From NCBI RefSeq assembly GCF_040802235.1, contig NC_133164.1:113726302-113790301 (forward strand): DNA of 64,000 nucleotides, written 5' to 3'. Positions 49,469 through 60,239 of the stretch are shown in pieces; the first letter of the stretch is position 1; each line of letters opens with the position of its first letter. The translations under genes and the position numbers were made by a program. Below the pieces are notes generated by a model that did not search any database, was not told where the DNA came from, and was given only the letters and a program-made list of their open reading frames with translations. This DNA comes from Manis javanica. Taxonomy: Eukaryota > Chordata > Mammalia > Pholidota > Manidae.

Positions 49469-50379
49469 GCCTTTCCAAGGAAGCCTGTGACAATACCCTG
49501 ATGTCTCAGAAACAATGGAGGGTGATCACGGCGGCCAGAAGACCCAGCCATTGTACCAACCTCCTCCTGGGCTTGGCCAGTGGTTCCTGAACTGAGCCGT
49601 TACGCCAGGGCTCCCCTGCACGGAGGCTGCACCACGGCCTGACAGTGGTCCTCAAACTTCTGCTGATCCATGGGCATGTCCCCAGCAGCAGCAGAGCCGT
49701 GGGGCCCAGAGATTAACTGGGCTGGCAGGAGATGCCCACGGTCGACAGGAGGCTGGGGGTGAAGCTTGCGTTCCCCTTGGACAGCTACGGCGGCTTGCAC
49801 ATGCCAAAGAGGGGGGACGGTGGGAGCCAGTCGGCAAGAGGAAATGAGGTGGAGGCCCAGGCCTGGAGGCTCGTGGTGGTGTTCAGGCCAGCACACCGCC
49901 GCGCTCCTGCAGACGGGGCGGCGAGAGCTGGGGGCGCGTCCACATCGTCAGCCGGCCTGGGAAGGTGTGTGGCCCATTAGGCGGAGCCCCATCCCAGGAG
50001 GGCAAGGTGGGCCAGGTGAGGCAAGGAGCATGTGGGCTTCGTCCTGGCCTCCCCCGTCCCCCACCCCCGTCTTACACCTGCTGATGCTCCGCAAACCAAG
50101 CCTGCGCTCTGGCAGGAGGCAGGGGCCCAGGGGCCGGGCCAGAGGGGCGGTGGCGACAGACTCAGTGCCCTGGGGGCTGGAGTGCGTGCGGGCGGGTTGG
50201 ATCAGGGGAATTTGGGGGCCGGAGGGTGTGGCTGGGGCTTGGCATAGCCACGCTGGGAGGCGAGGGCCCGTCCTAACTAGTGTGACCAGCACCTCGGGGC
50301 AGCTGAGAGCGGACAGCATCTCTGACGGGATCCAGTGATCAGGGCTGCTGGTGCGTTTCCCCCCGAGGGGTTCCCAGCC

Positions 50380-50522
50380 CTGCTGCACGTGAGAATCGCT
50401 TGGGGAATATTTTTAAAATACCCCGGGGTGCCAGGGTCTTAACAGAGTGATTCTGACGTAACTGGCCTGGGGGCGGGACCTACGTTAGTATTTTTAAAGC
50501 ACTTTAGGCGATTGTATTGCAG
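50380..50522 (+). mobile_element. MER20-like DNA transposon
   Basis: 'cacgtgagaatcgcttgggg', 'atatttttaaaataccccgg' and 'gagtgattctgacgtaactg' follow MER20 in order. Confidence 0.6.
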
Positions 50523-50559
50523 AGGCAGGGTGGAAAATCTCCTACCCCTTATTGAAGGA

Positions 50560-51060
50560 CGAAAGAAGAAAACGGAGAGTTCTTTTCCCAGCTCCCGGGG
50601 AGCAAAGGACTCCCCGGGAGCCGGGGCTCTGGTTACGCACAGATAGGCGCCGCGCGATCCGCTGCCCCTGGAGCCTCCTTCCTAGCGCAGAGAGCCGTCC
50701 TGGCAGGGCCGCCGCGTCCGCGAGCCCCCAGCCTGGGCTGCGGGGCCGCCCCGCTGGGAAGGGGGCTTCTCAGCGCCTCTGTGTCTCGGGGGGCCGTGGC
50801 AGCACGCACAGGACCACAGCCAGAAACTAACAGCTGCCCCGGGGCGGCACCAGCTGAAGTCACCAGCAGGGGGCAGCTGGGCCCCGGGGCGGCGCCCAGC
50901 AGGCACCCTGGCGACCACCACAGAGGCACCCGTGGGTGAGCCCTCGAGGTGACATGGGGGGTGAGGGCAGGGAGGCGGCGGGAGCTGGGGCGGGAGCCAT
51001 GCCCCGGTGTCTCTGCGTTGTAGGCCTGGCTCTTGCACACAGGGTAGACTGCTTCCCGTC
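50560..51060. other. GC-rich, CpG-containing segment
   Basis: A second local rise in GC and CpG ('ggcgccgcgcgatccgctgc', 'ggccgccgcgtccgcgagcc'). It includes the strong CTCF-like motif. Open frames on several strands reflect composition. No promoter motif stands out. Confidence 0.55.
50863..50876 (+). promoter_or_regulatory. CTCF-like motif, plus orientation
   Basis: CCAGCAGGGGGCAG fits all 14 positions of CCASYAGRKGGCRS. It is the best CTCF-type site noticed in the window. Confidence 0.6.
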
Positions 51061-51283
51061 CAGCCTCAGCAGGGTGGGGAAACGCGCAGTCACCTCCCCG
51101 ACGCTGGAAACGTTAGTTACAGCACATTTCACTGCCTCTTGGAAGCACGAGGCCCCACCTCATGGCCTCTTCCCACTCCCCGGATCCTCTTTCTCTCTCT
51201 GGTGTTCGCTTAAATTAAATTTCAGCCCTCTAAAATGGCATAGAGGCTGATGATAGGGAAGCGCCAGGGTTTTATTCACATTA

Positions 51284-51618
51284 CAGTTGACCCTTGAATA
51301 ACACAGGTTTGATCTGTGTGGGCCCACTTACGTGTAGGTATTTTTCAATCAATCCACTGGAAAATTTTTTAGAGGTCTGCGATAATTTGAAAAATATTTT
51401 CTTTTCTCTGCTTACTTACTTTATTGTAAGAAAGCAGTATACAGTATCCATGACATACAAAATATGGGTTAATTGGCTGTTTATGTTATCAGTAAGGATT
51501 CCAGTCAACAGTAGGCCACTAGTAATTAAGTTTTGGGGGAGTCAAAATTTATACAGAGATTTTTTACTTTGAGGGGGAGTGGGTACCTCTAACCTCCACG
51601 TTGTTCAGGGATCAAATG
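51284..51618. mobile_element. Tigger-like (mariner) non-autonomous DNA transposon
   Basis: The left end CAGTTGACCCTTGAATAACA and right end 'gttgttcagggatcaaatg' are degraded inverted termini flanked by TA on both sides (51,282-51,283 and 51,619-51,620). The interior 'ttactttattgtaagaaagc' and 'cagtcaacagtaggccacta' belongs to a well-known mammalian family whose exact name I do not assign. It has no transposase. Confidence 0.8.
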
Positions 51619-52119
51619 TAGTTTCTTCCTCCAAGATACAGGCTGAAGGCGTCTTCTGGTGGAGATGCCAATACCTGTTTAGTGCCCTGTGGTTTATGCG
51701 TCACGTAGTTCTCATCTCTTCCCATCATTACATTCTGGAGACAGACACCCGTGGATCTGGACTTTGCACCGTCTCTGCCTTATCGGGGGACTTCTGCTTC
51801 TCTCCAGACCTCCCACTGAGAGATTTTTGGTGCTTGAGGAACTAACTCTCCTTGATGGAATTCAAGTTACAGCTGCCATATTGTGAACTTAGGTTCTAAG
51901 CAATAGTCCGATTATAGCCTTGCTCCTTTGTAGCCATCAGCGTCACATGGGAACAGTGCCAGCCTCGCGGCCGTGTGGCCCGAGCCATCTCACAGGGCTC
52001 CACACTTAGGACGGTTGCCCACTGGCTTCATGTTCTGCTCTCCTCATCTTGAAATTCTTAATTTTTGAGCATGGTGCCTTATACTTTCACTTTGCAAGGG
52101 GCCCTGCAAATTTTGTAGC

Positions 52120-52235
52120 TGGTCCTGCTTGAGAACATCTTAAAAATGCAGAATCTCAGGCCATACCCCACATTTTAACAAGATCCCTGGATGGTTCATA
52201 TGCATGTGAAAGTTTGGGAGACACTGCTTTCTACC
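52120..52235 (+). mobile_element. MER20-like DNA transposon fragment
   Basis: 'cttaaaaatgcagaatctca', 'ggccataccccacattttaa' and 'gtttgggagacactg' match MER20 in order. Confidence 0.65.
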
Positions 52236-52543
52236 ACTTTGGAGTTGTTTTCCTAACAGAAAGTTGTTACTAGAAGAGATTTCAAAGTCCTGAAAAATGC
52301 ATGCAGGACAACAAATATGTGGGCAACCTACAGATGTGTTTTCATAGTCTTCAACTTAATACCTTGGAATGTGCAGTGTGTTGGCGTGAAGTCGTCTCAG
52401 AAGATTCTCACCGAACAGAGCTCTTGTCACTGAAGGCTGGCAGGGAACAGACCAGGCGCTGCTTCAGCCCAGTTCCTTAATTTTGGAGTGGTTACACTGA
52501 ATCCAGTTTTGGTTTACGGTTCCCAGGCCATCGCCCTGTCCTT

Positions 52544-52593
52544 CCTCTGCCACCCGTCCTCTGCCATCCGTCCTCTGCCATCCGTCCTCTGCC
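52544..52593. repeat. 14-bp tandem repeat (about 3.6 copies)
   Basis: The unit CCTCTGCCATCCGT is repeated with one C/T difference in the first copy. Confidence 0.95.
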
Positions 52594-53629
52594 TCTTCGG
52601 TGATGGGGCGAGGGCGCATCTCGCAGCAGAAGGCACACAGTGCTCGTCTGTAGAATTGTGGGGGCCACAAGAGCTCCTCCAGCTCTTCCCCATTTCTGAG
52701 GCAGTTACACAGCCTGCTTGCTGCCCCCTCACTTTCCACAGTGGTATTTTTCTCAGATTCGGATTCATATAACTTCGAGGGCCCACCCTGACCCAGACAC
52801 AGTGCACAGTGGGTGTTTTCGTACGTGATAAGAATCCCCCTTACATCACAGCCAACCAGACATGTGGATAGTTCCCAATAGGTGCTGAAGAGGGGTAGTA
52901 GTTGACCTGAACCCGGGTGACCCCGGGGGCATCCTACCCCAGCTGCCCCATCCGGCCTCCTTTGGGGGCCATCTTCCTGGGACTTTCTCCTCAAGGCTTG
53001 TGTGCGTTTCCAGGGAACCATACTTTGTCATAAAGTCATGCAACACCATGTGTGGACGCAGCACTAACCCTTTGCATTGGTGTCCTTTCCCCCTACTGGG
53101 GACGCTCAGGATTCAGCCTGTGGTCTGAGGCCCGTGGGGTAGGAGCGCTGTGCTGGGGAGGCTGCTGGGTGGAACTTTCTGTGTAGAGGCCACCGTATAT
53201 GCGTTGGTGGCCTTCCTGGTGTGCTCGTCTTCATGCACACATAATCGGGTAATGTTTTGCACATGGGGCCTGCCCCGCCCCAACTCCCTACCCAGTAACC
53301 TGCCAACTGAGTGCCCTCCTTCTCCCACTTGTCTTAGGATCTAGACTCCATAGGCGTGTGTGTCCACAGAGACACAGCCACCTGTACAAATACAGGGCGT
53401 TGCTGGTTCTGACCAGTGGCTTCAGAGCGCGTCCCTCTAGGTACTCCGTGACGAGTTCCCTACCAGCCTGTCACCACATGGCTTGAGCATCTGCTGATGC
53501 AGCCCCAGGGCCATCAATCAATGGTGATTTTCTAGTTCTGCCCTTCCTTCCAAAATGGTAACAACACTTTCCCTCAGGAACTCTTGGTTGTCCTGCATAC
53601 AGTTTGCACCAGAAAGACAGGGTAAATGG

Positions 53630-53900
53630 TACCCTCATGCTCTCCAATGGTGACCAATATTTTTTTAGTGTGATTATAAATTCATGGGCTTTACATATTT
53701 TGTGGGTTTCAATCCATCACATTCATTATTCTTTTAAATGCTCAAATTGTTCCAACTTAGATCAGCACAAGCCCTGTCAAGTTTTGGCTCCTGTGGCCAG
53801 TTTCCCATTATTTTGTTGCTCTTTCTTGACTTTAGGGTGTATTCCATCAGGTATGTGCAGTCTGAATACTGCAGTGAAAAGCCACCAAAAGTTGTTCTTT
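53630..53900 (-). mobile_element. Old L1 fragment, reverse
   Basis: 'ttcatgggctttacatattt', 'caaattgttccaacttagat' and 'tgtcaagttttggctcctgt' follow an antisense old L1 3' region in order. The subfamily is not determined. Confidence 0.5.
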
Positions 53901-54208
53901 CCCTGTGAGGTTCTGTCAGCTGTTTAAGGTACATTAGGTTTATTATACATTTCTGTGTATCTCTCTATGCTTGACCATTCCATGATATAAAGTGAAAAAC
54001 ACAGGACCTCTTGTGCATTTCCTCTCAGAGGGAATTTTCCCAGAGAAATGAAAGGCCCAGCATGTTTAAAGGCCAATGTGTAAGGATGTTTATTGCAGCA
54101 CCTCTGATCATGGAAAAGGGGTAGTGGGGGATGCCTGTTAATGTTGATTCTACTTATGTGAACACTTGCATGGCCCCAAAGTTAAAACTATACAACAAGG
54201 TACATCTC

Positions 54209-54224
54209 AAGAAGTCTACCTTCT
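54209..54224. repeat. Left copy of the target-site duplication of the L1 unit
   Basis: AAGAAGTCTACCTTCT is identical to 62,103-62,118 and abuts the first base of the L1 5' UTR. Confidence 0.93.
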
Positions 54225-55013
54225 GAGGCAAAGCCAACATGGTGGCGTGAGTAGGACAGTGGGAATCTCCTCCCAAAAATATATATATTATTGAAAATAC
54301 AACAAATACAACTAATCCTAAAAGAGAGACTGGAAGACATGGGACAACAGCCAGACTACATTCACACGTGTGAGAGCCCAGCGCCTGGTGAAAGGGGTAA
54401 GATACAAGCCCCGGCCAGCGGGACCCCAGCACATCTCCCCCCAGCTCCCGGAGGGAGGAGGAGGGAGCCCAAGACTGCTAAACACCCAGCCCCAGCCACC
54501 CGCACCAGAGCACAGACACAGTGCATGCGTGGAGGGCTGGAAACTAGGGAAATAGGGCAGCAAGACCTCTGAGCGGGTTCCGAAGCTGATGCCCCTGTGA
54601 CAAAGAAAAGCCAGTGCTCTTTGAAAGTCTTAAAGGAACAGGGATTTAACAGCTAGAAGGAAACAACACAGGTCACAGCCCAGTGGCTGGAAATTAGAGG
54701 GAAAACTGGGCGCACTAACCCCCTGGGCAACAGCTCCGAGACCCCTCACGGAGGTAAACAGCCAAACAGCCCCCAACCCAGTCCATTACCCCTCCTGGCG
54801 CTGCAAAAGCAGAGAAACAGCCTAAGGCAAAACATGCCCACAGAAAGGCAGAAAGGAAAATTCCTACACTTCGGCCTGCAAGACACAAAGACCCAGCCTA
54901 CACGCAATTACACAACACGAGCCACTAGGGGTCGCAGTTGTCCCAGAAAAGAAAGGCCAGCACCAAGTGAAAAGTTTGGCCCTCCCAGCTGACAGTCAAT
55001 AGCACCTGTCAAC

Positions 55014-55874
55014 ATGAAAAGGCAAAAAAATATGATCCAGACAAGACTAACCCCGACAGCTTGGGCATCTGCTACATCTTCCCCTGAGAAGGAACCTGGG
55101 GAGATAGATTTAGCCAGTCTTCCTGAAAAAGAATTCAAAACAAAAGTCATAACCATGCTGATGGACTTGCAGAGAAATATGCAAGAAATAAGGAAGGAGA
55201 ATACAGAAATAAAACAAGCTCTGGAAGGACTTCAAAACAGAATGGACGAAATGCAAGAGACCATTAATGGTCTAGAAAACAGAGAACAGGAACGCAGAGA
55301 AGGTGATGCAGAGAGAGATAAAAGGATCTCCAGGAATGAAAGAATCTTAAGAGAGCTGAGTGACCAATCAAAAAGGAAAAATATACGCATTATAGGAATA
55401 CCAGAAGAAGAAGAGAGAGAAAAAGGGATAGAAAGTGTCTTTGAAGAAATAATTGCCGAAAACTTCCCCAAACTAGGGGAAGAAATGGCCTCTCAGACCA
55501 CAGAGGTACACAGAAATCCCCGGACAAGGGATCCAAGGAGGGCAACACCAAGACATATAATAATTAAAATGGCAAATATCTAAGACAAGGACAAAGTATT
55601 AAAGGCAGCCAGACTGAAAAAAAATGTTACCTACAAAGGAAAACCCATCAGGCTATCATCAGACTTCTCAACAGAAACCCTACAGGCCAGAAGAGAATGG
55701 CATGATATAGTTAATGCAATGAAACAGAAGGGCCTCAAACCAAGACTACTGTATCCAGCACAATTATCATTTAAATATGAAGGAGGGATTAAACAATTCC
55801 CAGACAAGCAAAAGTTGAGGGAATTTGCCTCCCACAAACCACCTCTACAGGGCATCTTACAGGGACTGCTCTAG
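55014..55874 (+). pseudogene. L1 ORF1 (one premature stop)
   Basis: The frame begins at ATG 55,014 and runs 286 codons to TAG at 55,872-55,874, with a single in-frame TAA at 55,581-55,583 (codon 190). Residues from about 50 to 115 form the coiled coil (MLMDLQRNMQEIRKENTEIK and following heptads). The RRM-like part begins at about 120 (KRKNIRIIGIPEEEEREKGI). After the stop the same frame continues with the C-terminal domain (ETLQARREWHDI, LREFASHKPPLQGIL). In active elements the product is the trimeric RNA-binding protein of the L1 particle. Here translation would end within the RRM-like part. Confidence 0.92.
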
Positions 55875-56042
55875 ATGGGAGCACCCCTAAAAAGAGCACA
55901 GAACAAAACACCCAACATATGAAGGAGGGAGGAGGAGGAATAAGAAGGGAGAGAAATAAAGAATCATCAGACCGCGTGTATAATAGCTCAACAAGCGAGT
56001 TAAGTTAGACAGTAAGATAGTAAAGAAGCGAACCCTGAACCT

Positions 56043-59000
56043 TTGGTAACCACAAACTTAAAGCCTGCAATGGCAATAAGTTCATACCTTTCAATAGTCA
56101 CCATAAATGTAAATGGACTGAATGCACCAATCAAAAGACACAGAGTAACAGAATGGATAAAAAAGCAAGATCCATCCATATGCTGCTTACAAGAGACTCA
56201 CCTCAAACCCAAAGACATGCACAGACTTAAAGTCAAGGGATGGAAAAAGATATTTCAGGCAAACAACAGAGAGAAGAAAGCAGGTGTTGCAATTCTGGTA
56301 TCAGACAAGACAGACTTCAAAATAAAGAAAGTAACAGAAGACAAAGAAGGACATTACATAATGATAAGGGGCTCAGTCCAACAAGAGGATATAACCATTC
56401 TAAATATATATGCACCCAATACAGGAGCACCAACATACCTGAAACAAATATTAACAGAATAAAAGGAGGAATTAGAATGCAATGCATTCATTCTAGGAGA
56501 CTTCAACACACCACTCACTCCAAAGGACAGATCCACCAGACAGAAAATAGGTAAAGACACAGAGGCACTGAACAACACACTAGAACAGATGGACCTAATA
56601 GACATCTACAGAACTCTACATCCAAAAGCAACAGGATACACATTCTTCTCAAGTGCACATGGAACATTCTCCAGAATAGACCACATACTAGGCCACAAAA
56701 AGAGCCTCAGTAAATTCCAAAAGGTTGAAATCCTACCAACCAACTTTTCAGACCACAAAGGCATAAAACTAGAAATAAATTGTACAAAGAAAGCAAAAGG
56801 CTCACAAACACATGGAGGCTTAACAACACGCCCCTAAATAATCAATGGATCAATGACCAAATCAAAATGGAGATCCAGCAATATATGGAAACAAATGACA
56901 ACAACAACACTAAGCCCCAGCTACTGTGGGACACAGCAAAAGCAGTCTTAAGAGGAAAGTATATAGCAATCCAGGCATATTTAAAAAAGGAAGAACAATC
57001 CCAAATAAATGGTCTAATGTCACAATTATCAAAATTGGAAAAAGAAGAACAAATGAGGCCTAAGGTCAGCAGAAGGAGGGACATAATAAAGATCAGAGAA
57101 GAAATAAAATTGAGAAGAATAAAACAATAGCAAAAATCAATGAAACCATGAGCTGGTTCTTCGAGAAAATAAACAAAATAGACAAGCCTCTAGCCAGACT
57201 TATTAAGAGGAAAAGAGAGACAACACAAATCAACAGTATCAGAAACGAGAAAGGAAAAATCACGACGGACCCCACAGAAATACAAAGAATTATTAGTGAG
57301 TACTATGAAAACCTATATGCTAACAAGCTGGGAAACCTAGGAGAAATGGACAACTTCCTAGAAAAATACAACCTTCCAAGACTGACCCAGAAAGAAACAG
57401 AAAATCTAAGCAGACCAATTACCAGCAACGAAATTGAAGCAGTAATCAAAAAACTACCAAAGAACAAAACCCCCGGGCCAGATGGATTCACCTCGGAATT
57501 TTATCAGACATACAGGGAAGACATAATACCCATTCTCCTTAAAGTTTTCCAAAAAATAGAAGAGGAAGGGATACTCCCAAACTCATTCTATGAAGCTAAC
57601 ATCACCCTAATACCAAAACCAGGCAAGACCCCACCAAAAAAGAAAACTACAGACCAATATCCCTGATGAATGTAGATGCAAAAATACTCAACAAAATATT
57701 AGCAAACCAAATTCAAAAATACATCAAAAGGATCGTACACCATGACCAAGTGGGATTCATCCCACGGATGCAAGGATGGCACAACATTTGAAAGTCCATC
57801 AACATCATCCACCACATCAACAAAAAGAAAGACAAAAACCACATGATCATTTCCATAGATGCTGAAAAAGCATTAGACAAAGTTCAACATCCATTCATGA
57901 TAAAAACTCTCAGCAAAAGGGGAATAGAGGGCAAGTACCTCAACATAATAAAGGCCATCTATGATAAACCCACAGCCAACATTGTATTGAACAGCGAGAA
58001 GCTGAAAGCTTTTCCTCTGAGATCGGGAACTAGACAGGGAGGCCCACTCTCCCCACTGTTATTTAACATAGTACTGGAGGTCCTAGCCACGGCAATCAGA
58101 CAAAACAAAAAAATACAAGGAATCCAGATTGGTAAAGAAGAAGTTAAACTGTCACTATTTGCAGATGACATGATACTGTACATAAAAAACCCTAAAAACT
58201 CCACCCCAAAACTACTAGAACTGATATCGGAATACAGCAAAGTTGCAGGATACAAAATCAACACACAGAAATCTGTGGCTTTCCTATACACTAACAATGA
58301 ACCAACAGAAAGAGAAATCAGGAAAACAACTCCATTTACAATTGCATCAAAAAAAAATACCTAGGAATAAACCTAACCAAAGAAGTGAAAGACTTATACT
58401 CTGAAAACTACAAGTCACTCTTAAGAGAAATTAAAGGGGAGCTAACAGATGGAAACGCATCCCATGCTCGTGGCTAGGAAGAATTAATATCGTCAAAATG
58501 GCCATCCTGCCCAAAGCAATATACAGATTTGATGCAATCCCTATGAAACTACCAGCAACATTCTTCAATGAACTGGACCAAATAATTCAAAAATTCATAT
58601 GGAAACACCAAAGACCCCGAATAGCCAAAGCAATCCTGAGAAGGAAGAATAAAGTGGGGGGAATCTCACTCCCCAACTTCAAGCTCTACTAAAAAGCCAC
58701 AGTAATCAAGACAATTTGGTACTGGCACAAGAACAGAGCCACAGACCAATGGAACAGACTAGAGAATCCAGACATTAACCCAGACATATATGGTCAATTA
58801 ATATTTGATAAAGGAGCCATGGACACACAATGGGGAAATGACAGTCTCTTCAACAGATGGTGCTGGCAAAACTGGACAGCTACATGTAGGAGAATGAAAC
58901 TGGACTATTGCCTAACCCCATATACAAAAGTAAACGCAAAATGGATCAAAGACCTGAATGTAAGTCATGAAACCATTAAACTCTTGGAAAAAAACATAGG

Positions 59001-59882
59001 CAAAAACCTCTTAGACATAAACATGAGTGACCTCTTCTTGAACATATCTCCCCGGGCAAGGAAAATAACAGCAAAAATGAACAAGTGGGACTATATTAAG
59101 CTGAAAAGCTTCTGTACAGCAAAAGACACCATCAATAGAACAAAAAGGAACCCTACAGTATGGGAGAATATATTTGAAAATGACACATCCGATAAAGGCT
59201 TGACGTCTAGAATATATAAAGAGCTCACACGCCTCAACAAACAAAAAACAAATAACCCAATTAGAAAATGGGCAGAGGAACTGAACAGACGGTTCTCCAA
59301 AGAAGAAATTCAGATGGTCAACAGACACATGAAAAGATGCTCCACATTGCTAATTATCAGAGAAATGCAAATTAAAACTACAATGAGGTATCACCTCACA
59401 CCAGTAAGGATGGCTGCCACCCAAAAGACAAACAACAACAAATGTTGGCGAGGCTGTGGAGAAAGGGGAACCCTCCTACACTGCTGGTGGGAATGTAAAT
59501 TAGTTCAACCATTGTGGAAAGCAGTATGGAGGTACATCAAAATGCTCAAAATAGACTTACCATTTGACCCAGGAATTGCACTCCTAGGAATTACCCTAAG
59601 AATGCAGCAATCAAGTATGAGAAAGACCAATGCACCCCTATGTTTATCGCAGCACTATTTACAATAACCAAAAAGTGGAAGCAACCTAAATGTCCATTGA
59701 TAGATGAATGGATTAAGAAGATGTGGTACATATACACAATGGAATACTACTCAGCCATAAGAAAAGGGCAAATCCTACCATTTGCAGCAACATGGATGGA
59801 GCTGGAGGGTATTATGCTCAGCGAAATAAGCCAAGTGGAGAAAGAGAAATACCAAATGATTTCACTCATCTGTGGAGTATAA
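56043..59882 (+). pseudogene. L1 ORF2 (endonuclease and reverse transcriptase), broken
   Basis: The endonuclease part starts near 56,043 (SYLSIVTINVNGLNAPIKRH, later CCLQETHLKPKD and SRIDHILGHK). It is cut by a stop at 56,460-56,462. A frame change occurs near 56,800, a stop at 57,128-57,130, and further frame changes lie near 57,140, 57,650, 58,350 and 59,620, plus a stop at 58,690-58,692. The reverse transcriptase keeps [30 protein letters not shown] and the catalytic FADD at 58,158-58,169. The cysteine region near 59,440-59,500 ([18 protein letters not shown]) keeps CX3CX7HX4C. The C-terminal segment ends at TAA/TAAG around 59,880. No functional protein can be made from it. Confidence 0.93.
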
Positions 59883-60239
59883 GAACAAATGAAAAACTGA
59901 AGGAACAAAATAGCAGCAGAATCACAGAACTCAAGAATGGACTAACAGGTACCAAAGGGAAAGGGACTGGGGAGGATGGGTGGGTAGGGAGAGATAAGGA
60001 AGGGGGAGAAAAAGGGGGGTAATAAGATTAGCATGCATGGGGGGTGGGAGAAAAGGGAGGGCTGTACAACACAGAGAAGACAAGTAGTGATTCTACAACA
60101 TTTTGCTATGCTGATGGACAGTGACTGTAAAGGGGTATATAGGGGGGACCTGGTATAGGGGAGAGCCTAGTAAACAAAATATGCGTCATGTAAGTGTAGA
60201 TTAATGATAAAAAAATAAATAAATAAAGCAGTTCCTGTG

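Larger units (their letters stand above)
34966..54208. other. Intergenic region downstream of PHLPP1 (no protein gene seen)
   Basis: No open frame here resembles a known protein. The longer frames (around 39,500-42,540 and 46,265-46,846) sit in GC-rich or L2-derived sequence and overlap frames on both strands. In human the next gene is BCL2, on the opposite strand and further away. Recognised items are listed separately. I see nothing firm in 35,000-36,860, 36,890-40,250, 41,900-43,590, 45,400-46,330, 47,280-48,490, 49,470-50,370 and 52,600-53,600. Confidence 0.75.
54225..60229 (+). mobile_element. Full-length L1 retrotransposon (inactivated)
   Basis: All parts are present in order: a 5' UTR of about 790 bp (54,225-55,013), ORF1, ORF2, and a 3' UTR (59,883-60,229) ending in an A/T-rich tail 'aaaaaaataaataaataaa'. 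The 5' end, with 'gccaacatggtggcg' at 54,233, resembles the YY1-site start of mammalian L1. ORF1 has one internal stop and ORF2 several stops and frameshifts, so the copy is dead but recent enough to stay easily readable. It belongs to the same family as the tails at 9.6 kb and 20.5 kb. The right duplication lies not here but 1.87 kb further on. Confidence 0.93.
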
